A stretch of DNA of 32,679 bases from Acidobacteriaceae bacterium (GTDB lineage Bacteria > Acidobacteriota > Terriglobia > Terriglobales > Acidobacteriaceae). The notes beneath the pieces were generated by a model. It was not told where the DNA came from. It made no database searches and saw only the letters and a program-made list of their open reading frames with translations. Made by a program: the position numbers and the translations under genes. Below, piece after piece: positions 1-9,102 of this stretch. The DNA is taken from NCBI GenBank assembly GCA_027452245.1, contig DAIDGW010000222.1:1-32679 (forward strand). Direction: 5' to 3'. Position 1 is the first letter of the stretch, and every line of letters begins with the position of its first letter.

Positions 1-2288
1 CAAGTGACAAGCCCGCTCGGGCTCGAGCAACTGAACGTCACCGTTCCCGTGAAGCCCGTTTTGGGAGTAATCGTCAGGATCGTGCTGCTGTCACTAACCC
101 CTGCTGTAAGGTTCAGGGTGCTATTCGAACTGGCAACGGTAAAACCAGCTGTTGTGCCGGCCCAGGCCTGCGCCAGATTGAAGAGATCGACGGAACCCAA
201 GCCAGCGACAAGATTGTAGCCCGTTGCCGCATCGTAGTCCCCAGCCTGATATCCGAAGAACCCCGTACCCGGACACTGGATCGAAGCCGGCTGTCCGGCA
301 GGAGTGCCGGGAGCGCAATAAACAACATTGCTACTCGTCGTGACCTGGTGGAAATAGTTGTTCGAGGGCACCTGGGCCAATGAGTACAGCGCGGGATTCA
401 CATTACCAAGTCCACTGGTCTTCAGATAGTCATTCAACAGAACGACCATGCCCGCGAAAATCGGAGCGGAGGCAGAGGTCCCGCCGATGATCGAGTTGTA
501 GGTTGAGAGGGAGGAAGAAATTCCGCCCTGGCAACTGCTGCCTGTACCCGTGCCGCCCAATTCTGAAATTTCCGTGCAAAGGATATACCCGGGAAAATTC
601 GGCGATGCCATGAACGAAACGTCGGGAACAAAGCGCGCTGCAGGCTGATTCGGTACATTCACGGTTTGCCAGGCAGGCTGCGGAAATCCGCTGACGCACT
701 GTCCACTTGCGTCCACAGTCCAGCAGTTGCTGGCACCGCCTCCGGAGGATGCAATTCCAATATCGCTCTGCGCGCTGGCTGCATCCGTGATTGGAACCCA
801 TCCGGTCTGCGCTGTGCTTCCTCCTTGTGTGCAGAATTGATTATTTGGCTGGCCTGACCCGCCAGTCTGGGCACAGAGTTCTGCGAACTCCGACATATCG
901 TTCCATGCAATCTCGGGGATGTAGGACAGCGCCGAACCGCCAGTGGACCCATTTGTACTGCCCCAATAGGTCGGGCTGAAACTTGAAAGGTCGATTGCCG
1001 TTCCACCCACCGCAGTCACATATTGGCTGCTCGCGGGATAGCTTACAGAAAGCCCGTTGACTGCCGGGGTGGTCTCGCTGTTGGGATCACATCCTGCCGA
1101 ACCCGTGTCGCCGGATGAGTTTACGATCGTGATTCCATACGAGTTTCCGAGTTCCCATTCCGCATCATCAGCCGCCGGGGATCCCTGGGTAACCTCATCG
1201 AACTCGCAGGTTCCATAGCTCATGCTGATGACCGGGGCGAGTTTGGCACTAATCGCGTAGTAAACCGAATTGAAAACGTGTTGCGGGGAATTGACATAGA
1301 TGATCTGCGCATTCTGGGCCACGGCGCCGGACCACTCCAAATCCAGATCGGCCTCACTCAGGTCCCCGGATGAAGCCTGATTAGAATCGGTGCCATTCAG
1401 AACATACTGCAGGACCGAATTGCTGTTGCAGCTAGTGATCAGCCCGCTGGAACCGGTAGTGCAATTCGGCGCTGACAAGCCAAAGCCCGAGCGGAAGTCG
1501 GCGATGTCGGAAAGATAAATATCTGTCTGACCCGCAATGACCATTTTCTGGCCGGTGCCCGTGTAGCCGGCGTTGTACACTCCCGCGACGTCATAAATTG
1601 TGGCAATGTCTCCGGGGGCGAGGAAGTCATATGAATTGCCGTTCAAAGTCAGGACATAATTCGGATCCTTGAAACGGGAATTCAGGTGCGTGAGCATCGG
1701 CTTCGGCTTGAAATCATTCAAGCCACGGACGCCTGTCACAATGCCGGAGAGCGCTGAAGGAATGGCAATCGGAACCGCGTTCGAGAAATGCATCACACCG
1801 TTCAAGTTGTACTGATGGATCTGGGTGCCAAAGGCAGCCTGTACCTGCCCGGCCGTTCCTGAGAAAGCGATCCAATTGCGCGCGCTGGCGGTCTGCAGCA
1901 CCGTAAATCCCTGGCCCTTCAGCCACGCTGTCAGTTTCTGAATATCGTTGCTGCTGAGACCGAATCGATCCGCAGACTCCTCCGGCGTGATCCACTTGTG
2001 ATAGTTCGCCGACGCCGGATTCTGCTGCTCTGCCACCAGTTGATCCAATGCCGCCTTCTGGCTCTTCGAGGGCACAGTCAGCAGCATCATGTAGTTGAGC
2101 TTGAACGACGGCGCCACCGCACCCACGTCCTGCTGAGGATTCGCTTTGCGGGGCACGGTATTGGTCAAGACGACCCGGTTGGCGGTGCTGATCGTTCCCG
2201 TAATCCGGTCTGATTGAGCTACAAGTGGGAGGCTGGAGAGAAGAACACTAATGGCGCAAAACGACAATAACGCCCTGCATGGTCGCAT
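1..2288 (-). CDS. Sedolisin (S53) protease precursor, partial
   Basis: Secreted serine-carboxyl peptidase of the sedolisin/kumamolisin family, which degrades proteins at acidic pH outside the cytoplasm. The ATG at 2288 starts a signal peptide (RPCRALLSFCAISVLLSS, cut near VAQ-S). A pro-kumamolisin activation domain follows (NYHKWITPEES, AAFGTQIHQY). The catalytic domain is complete: the Glu/Asp pair in SEADLDLEW, the oxyanion Asp in SSGDTGSAGCD and the nucleophile Ser in GGTSASAP (codon 476-474, in frame with the start). The C-terminal calcium-site region DYDAATGYN is also present. An Ig-like segment then begins (TVASSNSTLNLTAG...) and continues past the left edge, so the C-terminus is missing. 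The gene is separated from the glucan synthase by 231 bp with its own candidate promoter, so it is probably transcribed alone. The family is certain; the substrate is unknown. Confidence 0.95.
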   Translation of the reverse strand, partial: MRPCRALLSFCAISVLLSSLPLVAQSDRITGTISTANRVVLTNTVPRKANPQQDVGAVAPSFKLNYMMLLTVPSKSQKAALDQLVAEQQNPASANYHKWITPEESADRFGLSSNDIQKLTAWLKGQGFTVLQTASARNWIAFSGTAGQVQAAFGTQIHQYNLNGVMHFSNAVPIAIPSALSGIVTGVRGLNDFKPKPMLTHLNSRFKDPNYVLTLNGNSYDFLAPGDIATIYDVAGVYNAGYTGTGQKMVIAGQTDIYLSDIADFRSGFGLSAPNCTTGSSGLITSCNSNSVLQYVLNGTDSNQASSGDLSEADLDLEWSGAVAQNAQIIYVNSPQHVFNSVYYAISAKLAPVISMSYGTCEFDEVTQGSPAADDAEWELGNSYGITIVNSSGDTGSAGCDPNSETTPAVNGLSVSYPASSQYVTAVGGTAIDLSSFSPTYWGSTNGSTGGSALSYIPEIAWNDMSEFAELCAQTGGSGQPNNQFCTQGGSTAQTGWVPITDAASAQSDIGIASSGGGASNCWTVDASGQCVSGFPQPAWQTVNVPNQPAARFVPDVSFMASPNFPGYILCTEISELGGTGTGSSCQGGISSSLSTYNSIIGGTSASAPIFAGMVVLLNDYLKTSGLGNVNPALYSLAQVPSNNYFHQVTTSSNVVYCAPGTPAGQPASIQCPGTGFFGYQAGDYDAATGYNLVAGLGSVDLFNLAQAWAGTTAGFTVASSNSTLNLTAGVSDSSTILTITPKTGFTGTVTFSCSSPSGLVT

Positions 2289-2333
2289 TCGGCACTCCGA
2301 AACGGAACGCTAGATTGTGGAGCTAGTACTATG

Positions 2334-2363
2334 TATATAAGGCTTCTCAGGTACTCTGATCAA
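2334..2363 (-). promoter_or_regulatory. Candidate sigma70-type promoter of the sedolisin gene
   Basis: On the minus strand, TTGATC (2363-2358) stands 18 nt before TATATA (2339-2334), or 17 nt before TTATAT. This leaves a leader of about 40 nt before the ATG at 2288. Both boxes match consensus at about 4 of 6 positions. This is a reading of the sequence only. The rest of the 2289-2519 gap holds no recognisable gene. Confidence 0.4.
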
Positions 2364-2519
2364 GCTTTCCCCGTAGAAAGTTGTCCGTCGGTAACGCAAA
2401 TTGTAATCTCGGGCAGGAATTACCGCAAAAAGTTGCAGTTTGAGCAATGTGGGATAAACCGGCTGGCACCGACCTCTCGAAAAAATGCCCCTGTTCACCG
2501 CCTTGCTAAAGATGCCATC

Positions 2520-5500
2520 CTAAGCCCGGTTTCGCTCGGCGTAGGGCATATCCGAGGACCGCAAGTGGGCAATCGGCTTCTCGTGGAGCAGTAATTCCGT
2601 GGCTTGGACGCGGCGGTCGCAGTGGAACCAGCGCTGCACGACGTCCCCGCACAGGAAATTGCCAATCGCGAGCATGCTCATGCCCTGGTGATGGGCCATC
2701 CATAGGCGCACGACCTCAGCCCGCGACCAGCGGAATTTGCCCCGGCATCCCGAATAGTCCGCCGCCTCATAGAATCCGCACGGCCCAAACCAGCCCAGCG
2801 AATACATCCGGCGCAAGTTACTCAATGCGCCCGGCGGATCGACGCTGAGCGCCAGGAACGTCGAGTACGGAGAGATCACCAGCATGTCGGCTTCGCCTTT
2901 CATCATGGCCAGGTGCGGTACGCCGAAGGCGCGGTAATGATAATTTCCAGCCTCATCCAGCTTGGCAAACGATGATTCAGAAATCCCCCAGGGCACTCCG
3001 CGGCTTTGTGCGTAGGCCTGCTGCGACTTGACCGCAGCCAGGCGGCTCCGCTCCAGCATGGTGTTCGAGTACACCCGCATCCACAACGATGGCATCAGGT
3101 ACTCGAACATCGTTCCCGTCCAGGAAACCAGCACCAGGCGTCCCTGGTCGAGCGTGTGCGGACGCCCCATGTTGAACCAGCAGTCTTGCGGAATGTCCTC
3201 TTTCAGGATGGCTCCGAAGGTCGCCATTCGAGCTTCGCTGGCCAAGAGGTCGTAACAGGCGGTATGCAGCTGATTCGCTTCGACATCGAAACCGATCGAA
3301 AGCAGCTTGCGTCGGGGGTCGAGCAGGAAACTGAAATCCATGTCGTTGCCCATCTTGCCTGCCAGCGTGGCACATCTCTTGAGGCTATCAATGAGGCGCA
3401 CCGCATTCGCACGCACCATGGGAAGCCTCTTGAGCAAGCGGTCCGCAAGATCGCCCGGGCTCTGCACGGAGTGGCCGAGCTGCTCTTTCAACCCGTCGAC
3501 AAACGCTGGAAGCAGCTGCAACGACAGATGCTCTGCGGTCTTTCCGGCAAAGGCAGTGTCCTCGCGCAGTGGCTCAAATTCCGGCAACCACCACGGGGCA
3601 TACAGCTGCACCAGTTCACGGATACTCTCCAGCCGCTGCCGGGCTTCCTTCTGGAACCATTCGATATCTGCAAGGCGCGCCGCTTTCCCACCCAGCTGTG
3701 CCTGCGTAAAGAACGATTCCGGAAGCGCCAGCAATGCGTGCAGCCAGTCTTTGGAGTGAAGGTCGGTCTGGCACTTTGCCAGTTCCTTGCGCGGAAATGC
3801 CCGCAGTTCCACCAAAGTCTCCATGCAGTCGAGCACACCCTGCGCAAGCGATGGATCAAGCAGGGGCTGCCGCAACCGGTCGAGCAGTCCGTGCTGCACC
3901 GTCCACAGTGAGGCCAGCAGGTTTCCGTTATCTACCGAGGAAATAAAGCGAGGTTTCAGCGGCTCCAGTGTCCTTGTGTTGTACCAGTTGAGTAGGTGCC
4001 CATGCGTCTTGGGCAGGCCATCGAGTGTGTCAAGCGTCAAACCAGTGAGCCGCACCAGTTCCGGAAGCGTCAGATAACCGAGTTCGCAGGCGATCTGCCG
4101 GGCATTCAACAGCAAGCCCACATTCGTCGTGGATACGCGCCCTGCGATCGCCGGAGGCTCTTCCTGCACGTTGTCGGGGATCAGCCAATGATGTTCGGCG
4201 GTGCTGTATTGTGCGAAATATCTCCAGATATGCAATGACGACTTCCGCAGGAATTGCACCTCTCGCCTGGAAAGTTCATTGCCCAGCGGGATGGGAGACT
4301 CGTTGAGCCAAACCGAGACCAACTGGCTGCACGCCCACAGAACCAAAATCGGAGTGGCTGCATAGAGCGAGGACGGGCGTACCAGCCAGATGACCGCACC
4401 CACCGCGATCGCCAGAAGCGGCATGAGTTCCAGATACCGGTCCAGCGGCGTGCGCCGTTCGCGCCCTAATTCCGCCTGCTCCGCCGTCTCCCACTCCAGC
4501 AAGCGTTCGCGTGTCACCATGCGGCGAACCAGGGCACGGACCACCGCGTCAAGTGAAAGCAGCGTCTGGTATGCGAGAAAGACCAGGGTCAGCAGTCCGG
4601 TAAAGTTGCCCGCATAAAAAGTATTCACCGCATCGCGGGCGACGGTCATTTTCTTTTCGAAGATTGCCTTTATCAGCCCGGCAAACAGCTGAAACCACAC
4701 TGGAATGAAAAGAATAAAGATGGTCGCGAAGGTCCAACGGATCGGATGCCCCGTCGGCACCAGCCAGCCAAACAGCAGCAATACAAAAGTCGCGGGCTCG
4801 ACCAGGCTCCGCCGCAGATTGTCGAGAATCTTCCACCGCGAAACCAGTGAAATCGGGTTGGGGACGCGCGCGCCTGATTCGTCCGGAACGCTTGATGTCA
4901 GCCATTGCGTGATCTGCCAATCCCCCCGCAACCAACGGTGCTTGCGCCGGTTGTAGGCGCTGTAATGTGACGGATAGTCCTCCACCACTTCGATATCGCT
5001 GACCAGGCCCGAACGCGCGTACGCTCCTTCGATCAAATCGTGGCTGAGCAGCGCATTCCGCGGAAAACGCCGATCGAGAACCTGAAGCACGGTATCGACT
5101 TCGTAGATTCCCTTTCCCGTGAAACTGCCTTCGCCAAACAGATCCTGGTATGCATCGGAGACCGCTCGCGTGTAGATATCAAATCCCGTTTCGCCGGCGT
5201 AGATCGCAGCCAGCCGGGATTTCGCGGTGCTCTGAACACTAACTCCGACTCGTGGCTGCAGAATGCCGTATCCCGCCACCACAACATTCTTGTCGGGATC
5301 GATAATGGCCCGATTCAACGGATGCGCCAATGTTCCAATCAGCCGCTGCGCCGCCCCTCGCGGCAGTTCCGTATCCGAGTCGAGAGTGATTACAAATTTC
5401 ACCCTCGGCAGAACCGACAAGTCGCCTTCCTTCACCGGGAAGCTGTCGTATTGCCCGCGCAGCAATTTATTCAGGTCCATCAGCTTGCCGCGCTTGCGTT

Positions 5501-7049
5501 CCCAACCCATCCATCCTTTTTCCCGCGGATTGTAGACGCGATGGCGATGAAGCAGCAGGAAGGATCCCATTTTTTCCGCGCCGTAGCGTTCATTCAATTC
5601 GCGGATAAGTCCAGCACAGAGATCGATGAGCGGATTGTCCTCCGGACTGGGCTGATCGGAATCGGGCAGGTCGCTCAACAGCGCGAAATGAATATTGGGA
5701 TCGTGATTACCCAAAAAACGCACTTCCAGGTTCTCCACCAGCGCCCGTACCTGCTTTTCATTGAGCAGCAGCGTAGGAATCGCCACCAGGGTGGCAAACT
5801 CGCCGGGAACCTCCTCGCTGAAATCCAGTTTCGGAACAATCTCTGCGGGAAGCAGCGCCGTCACCAGATAATTCATCACCTGCACTGCACTTTGGGAACT
5901 GGGCAGCAGCAGAATGAGCATGGAGAACAACACGATGGCCGGTGAAGTATACGGAGGCGTGAGCCACAGCAGAATTCCCGTGACGATGGCAAATGTGAGG
6001 ATCGCGATACCCGGCATAAAGAACTCATCCGGATGCCGACGCAGCAATCCTCGCAGCCCCTGGATAAAGTCCTGCTTGCATCCCACGCGGCGGCACAACT
6101 CGGGCACGCCATCGCCCGTGATGTAGAAGCCTACGTGCGCCTCGCGCGATGCAATACGCGGGTTTGTATAGATTCGGGCTTTGGCCGCGCGAGCCAGTGC
6201 GATGGCTTCCCGCGCCACTTCAATCTCGGTGCAATCGGAACGTCGTGCCAATTTCGCGAGTTTGTCACGGTACAGGTTCCGGCTTTCAAAGTCCATCGCC
6301 GGATAAACACCGGTCGGATCCTGCCGCAGAATCCGCTCGAATAGAATCAGCGGTTCGAGAATTTCTTTCCACGGGCTTTGCGTGACATCGCGCAGACTTC
6401 CAATGCACGTGCTGATTCCTTGCGACGCGCCATCACTCGCCCTAAGCGCTTTTTGTGCCCGAAGTGCAATTTGCTCCAGCAGTGCCAGCTTCAGGCCAGG
6501 GGCCAGGGCCCACAATTCGCGAAGTTCAAAAGGCGTGTTCTCCTGGAATCCCTCGCAAAACGCCGTAAACGATTTTTCGCTGAATTCATCGCCCGTCGCC
6601 TCCAGATATAACTCCGCCACGGCCAACGCTCGCGGAACAACTTCATTCCGCTGATTACGAACGTGCGGCAGCTTGCGGAGAATTTTCACTTCTCCCGGAA
6701 GTCCGCCGGCTTGGCCATGGACCAGGTGTGTATGATCGCGCAACCAGCGAAGATCATCCGACAGTTCGGATTTTGCAAACTTGATTTCAACACTACGGAA
6801 CACTGTTTTCAGCAATGCGCGAACCCGGCGAGCCCGGTCCACAAATGCATTCGAGGACTTGGTGCCGGGCAACCACCCCACGCGCTGGGATGCCTGAGCG
6901 CCAGCAACCTGCATGGGATCCGGGGTAACAGGCCTTTTCGGCATTTCCGGCTCCGCTGGCGTCTCCGGCTGCTCCGGCATCTCCGCACGTGCCTCGTGCT
7001 GGCGCTCTTCTTCGGCGAGAACGTTCTCCAGATTGGAATTCTGTGTCAT
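2520..7049 (-). CDS. Cyclic beta-1,2-glucan synthase-like protein (GT84 plus cyclisation-type domain) lacking GH94
   Basis: Inner-membrane glycosyltransferase of 1509 aa resembling the N-terminal half of NdvB/Cgs, which polymerises UDP-glucose into beta-1,2-glucan. After a Pro/Glu-rich N-terminus there are membrane segments near residues 350-405. The GT84 domain follows, with LDSDTELP near 556, GEGSFTGKGIY, LLSHDLIEGAY and RRKHRWLRGDWQ near 705. More membrane segments come next. A glucoamylase-like (PF10091) domain at about 1290-1490 shows PWGISESSF, GFYEAADYS and WMAHHQGMSM. In characterised synthases this region is the cyclisation domain (GH189). Known Cgs proteins are about 2800 aa and end in a GH94 phosphorylase domain that controls chain length. 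Here a TAG follows VQATELLLHEKPI by about 20 residues, and the downstream DNA holds no GH94 remnant. The start is supported by AGGA overlapping the upstream ABC stop codon, 8 bp away. The product is probably a beta-1,2-glucan, cyclic or linear. Confidence 0.88.
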   Translation of the reverse strand: MTQNSNLENVLAEEERQHEARAEMPEQPETPAEPEMPKRPVTPDPMQVAGAQASQRVGWLPGTKSSNAFVDRARRVRALLKTVFRSVEIKFAKSELSDDLRWLRDHTHLVHGQAGGLPGEVKILRKLPHVRNQRNEVVPRALAVAELYLEATGDEFSEKSFTAFCEGFQENTPFELRELWALAPGLKLALLEQIALRAQKALRASDGASQGISTCIGSLRDVTQSPWKEILEPLILFERILRQDPTGVYPAMDFESRNLYRDKLAKLARRSDCTEIEVAREAIALARAAKARIYTNPRIASREAHVGFYITGDGVPELCRRVGCKQDFIQGLRGLLRRHPDEFFMPGIAILTFAIVTGILLWLTPPYTSPAIVLFSMLILLLPSSQSAVQVMNYLVTALLPAEIVPKLDFSEEVPGEFATLVAIPTLLLNEKQVRALVENLEVRFLGNHDPNIHFALLSDLPDSDQPSPEDNPLIDLCAGLIRELNERYGAEKMGSFLLLHRHRVYNPREKGWMGWERKRGKLMDLNKLLRGQYDSFPVKEGDLSVLPRVKFVITLDSDTELPRGAAQRLIGTLAHPLNRAIIDPDKNVVVAGYGILQPRVGVSVQSTAKSRLAAIYAGETGFDIYTRAVSDAYQDLFGEGSFTGKGIYEVDTVLQVLDRRFPRNALLSHDLIEGAYARSGLVSDIEVVEDYPSHYSAYNRRKHRWLRGDWQITQWLTSSVPDESGARVPNPISLVSRWKILDNLRRSLVEPATFVLLLFGWLVPTGHPIRWTFATIFILFIPVWFQLFAGLIKAIFEKKMTVARDAVNTFYAGNFTGLLTLVFLAYQTLLSLDAVVRALVRRMVTRERLLEWETAEQAELGRERRTPLDRYLELMPLLAIAVGAVIWLVRPSSLYAATPILVLWACSQLVSVWLNESPIPLGNELSRREVQFLRKSSLHIWRYFAQYSTAEHHWLIPDNVQEEPPAIAGRVSTTNVGLLLNARQIACELGYLTLPELVRLTGLTLDTLDGLPKTHGHLLNWYNTRTLEPLKPRFISSVDNGNLLASLWTVQHGLLDRLRQPLLDPSLAQGVLDCMETLVELRAFPRKELAKCQTDLHSKDWLHALLALPESFFTQAQLGGKAARLADIEWFQKEARQRLESIRELVQLYAPWWLPEFEPLREDTAFAGKTAEHLSLQLLPAFVDGLKEQLGHSVQSPGDLADRLLKRLPMVRANAVRLIDSLKRCATLAGKMGNDMDFSFLLDPRRKLLSIGFDVEANQLHTACYDLLASEARMATFGAILKEDIPQDCWFNMGRPHTLDQGRLVLVSWTGTMFEYLMPSLWMRVYSNTMLERSRLAAVKSQQAYAQSRGVPWGISESSFAKLDEAGNYHYRAFGVPHLAMMKGEADMLVISPYSTFLALSVDPPGALSNLRRMYSLGWFGPCGFYEAADYSGCRGKFRWSRAEVVRLWMAHHQGMSMLAIGNFLCGDVVQRWFHCDRRVQATELLLHEKPIAHLRSSDMPYAERNRA

Positions 7050-7057
7050 GGATATCC

Positions 7058-8878
7058 TCAGCGGTAACTGGCAGCCTGCAACTCGAACATCTCGGCGTAG
7101 CGGCCGCCGAGCTGTGTCAACTCGTCATGGCTACCTTCTTCCGCAATTTGTCCGTTCTCAAGCACCACAATACGATCTGCCATTCGCACGGTCGAAAATC
7201 GGTGCGAAATGAACAGCGCCATCTTTTCGGCGGTCAACTCCGCAAATCTCTGGAACACTTCGTACTCACTGCGCGCGTCCAGAGCTGCCGTTGGCTCGTC
7301 TAGAATCAGCACCTGAGCGTCGCGCAGGTAAGCCCGGGCCAATGCAATCTTCTGCCACTCTCCTCCCGAAAGATCGACGCCGCCTTCAAAGCGGCGCCCC
7401 AGCATTTGTTCGTACTCATGGTCCAGCTTTCGTACCACATCATCGGCCATGCTCTTTTGCGCTGCCACATGCAGCAGGGGTGCGTTGTTGAGTTCCTCAA
7501 TCCGACCCACGCCGATGTTCTCCCGTGCCGTCATTTCGTAGCGCATGAAGTCCTGAAAGATGACTCCGATTTCGCGATAAAGATCCTCCATGTCGTATTC
7601 GCGAAGATCCACCCCATCCAGCAGGACTTGACCCTCGATCGGGTCGTATAAACGCGTCATCAGCTTCACGATGGTGGTCTTTCCCTGCCCGTTTTCTCCG
7701 ATGAGAGCCACGCGCTCGCCCGGGTGCAAGTGAAAGTTCAGCTTGTTCAGCACCAAACGTGAGCTTCCCGGGTACGCAAAGGAAACGTTGCGGAACTCAA
7801 ATCCCCGCCGGATCGGCCGCGGCGCCGGAAGCGCATTCGGTTTGGAACGGATCGTTGGCTGCATTTCGAAAAATGCGATCAGATCCGTCAGAAAGAGCGC
7901 CTGGTCGGCAATGCCCGACAAGGTGGAGAACATCTGCTGGATGTTGGCGCTCGCCTGCTGAATCGATGTCGTCAGGAATGTCAGCGTGCCGATGCTGTAC
8001 ACGCCCAGGACCGTCCGCCAAATGACGAACACATAGGCTGAGTAATAGCCGCCCGTCCCAATAATGGACAGCAATAACCCCGCGATCGTACGCCGACGAG
8101 CCAGGGCGATATCCTCCTGGTAAATCTGCTCTGCCAAAACGCTAAAACGTCCTACCAGAAAATCGCGCAGGCCAAAGAGTTTTAACTCCTTCGCCGCCTC
8201 CTTGCTGCCGCCAAGCACGCGCAGATAATCAAGCTGGCGGCGGACCGGGGTTTGCCGGAAATTCTTGGCATATCCCAGGAATGCAAAGTGGCTTTCTCCC
8301 AGGAACGCCGGCACCACGCCGGCGACCAGCATCAGCAAGAGCCACGGAGAGAACAAGACGATCGCCACCGACAACGTAATGACGGTAATGAACTGCTGCA
8401 ACAACCGCCCCATGGACTGAATCATTACGAGGCGGTCGGTCGCCTGCACCCTCGCTCTTTCCAGCCTGTCGTAAAACACCGGATCTTCGTATGCCAGCAG
8501 ATCCAGTTCCGCCGCGTGCTTCATCACCAGCACGCTGACATAGCGGGTATATCGGTCGGCCAGCAACATATCGGTGTAATCAATCAGACGACCGAGGAAC
8601 CCGATGAGCAGAGCCAGCCCGAACTCGGCCGCTACCAACCACCAGAGCCGATGGGCGGACGGCTGGTGAGTTTCCACCGTACGAACGACAATATCGATGA
8701 TCAGCTTGGTGACCCAATACAGGCCCAAGGGTAGAAATGAGACAATAATCCGGAGCACTATGCCCGAAACCACTACTACCCGCCCGGACTGCCACAAAAT
8801 GCGCAGCACTGCGGGCACGTTCCGGAGCGCCGATAGCCTTTCTTGCCAGGCCTGAGCGAAGTTTTGGTGTCCGGCCAT
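7058..8878 (-). CDS. ABC half-exporter (fused membrane and ATPase domains), possible glucan exporter
   Basis: A 606-aa half-transporter that would act as a homodimer in the inner membrane. Six membrane helices occupy about residues 30-330. The ATPase domain shows Walker A GENGQGKTT near 393, Q-loop VIFQDF, signature LSGGEWQ near 502, Walker B VLILDEPTAALD near 523 and H-loop ISHRFST. The ATG is preceded by GAGG at a good distance. The length matches NdvA/Cgt-type cyclic glucan exporters. Its stop lies 8 bp before the GT84 synthase start, so the two are surely co-transcribed. Export of the neighbour's glucan is therefore the best guess, but the domain alone cannot distinguish glucan, lipid or peptide substrates. 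Confidence 0.9.
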   Translation of the reverse strand: MAGHQNFAQAWQERLSALRNVPAVLRILWQSGRVVVVSGIVLRIIVSFLPLGLYWVTKLIIDIVVRTVETHQPSAHRLWWLVAAEFGLALLIGFLGRLIDYTDMLLADRYTRYVSVLVMKHAAELDLLAYEDPVFYDRLERARVQATDRLVMIQSMGRLLQQFITVITLSVAIVLFSPWLLLMLVAGVVPAFLGESHFAFLGYAKNFRQTPVRRQLDYLRVLGGSKEAAKELKLFGLRDFLVGRFSVLAEQIYQEDIALARRRTIAGLLLSIIGTGGYYSAYVFVIWRTVLGVYSIGTLTFLTTSIQQASANIQQMFSTLSGIADQALFLTDLIAFFEMQPTIRSKPNALPAPRPIRRGFEFRNVSFAYPGSSRLVLNKLNFHLHPGERVALIGENGQGKTTIVKLMTRLYDPIEGQVLLDGVDLREYDMEDLYREIGVIFQDFMRYEMTARENIGVGRIEELNNAPLLHVAAQKSMADDVVRKLDHEYEQMLGRRFEGGVDLSGGEWQKIALARAYLRDAQVLILDEPTAALDARSEYEVFQRFAELTAEKMALFISHRFSTVRMADRIVVLENGQIAEEGSHDELTQLGGRYAEMFELQAASYR

Positions 8879-9057
8879 CTTGGCCTCGAGTCCAAGTTTT
8901 GATGCGAAACGATCGGCAGTGCACAGCCAGAGCAGCGGGTGGCGTCTGACCTCAAAACGGAAACCGTCCTTCTTCCAGAACAGATCCGGCCTGCGTCTCT
9001 GCTCTCCTAACCTGCCAGAAGGAAAGCCCTATTTCGATGAGTTAAGGATATCTCATG

Positions 9058-9082
9058 GTTGCCGTTATGCGAACATAGCAAC
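9058..9082 (-). terminator. Hairpin after the GH144-like gene, weak terminator candidate
   Basis: About 20 nt downstream of the GH144-like stop, the minus strand reads GTTGC-TATG-TTCG-CATA-ACG-GCAAC. This is a stem with a TTCG tetraloop and one 3-nt bulge. No U-tract follows, so it may be a weak terminator, an mRNA-stabilising hairpin or chance. The remainder of 8879-9102 holds no gene that I can support. Confidence 0.3.
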
Positions 9083-9102
9083 TGAGCAACGGTAATCGCG
9101 CC

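Noticed and set aside
2310-2519. Read-through of the glucan synthase stop into a remnant of the GH94 domain
   Set aside because: The in-frame sequence after the TAG (62 codons) shows no GH94 motif and soon ends; it includes the sedolisin promoter region.
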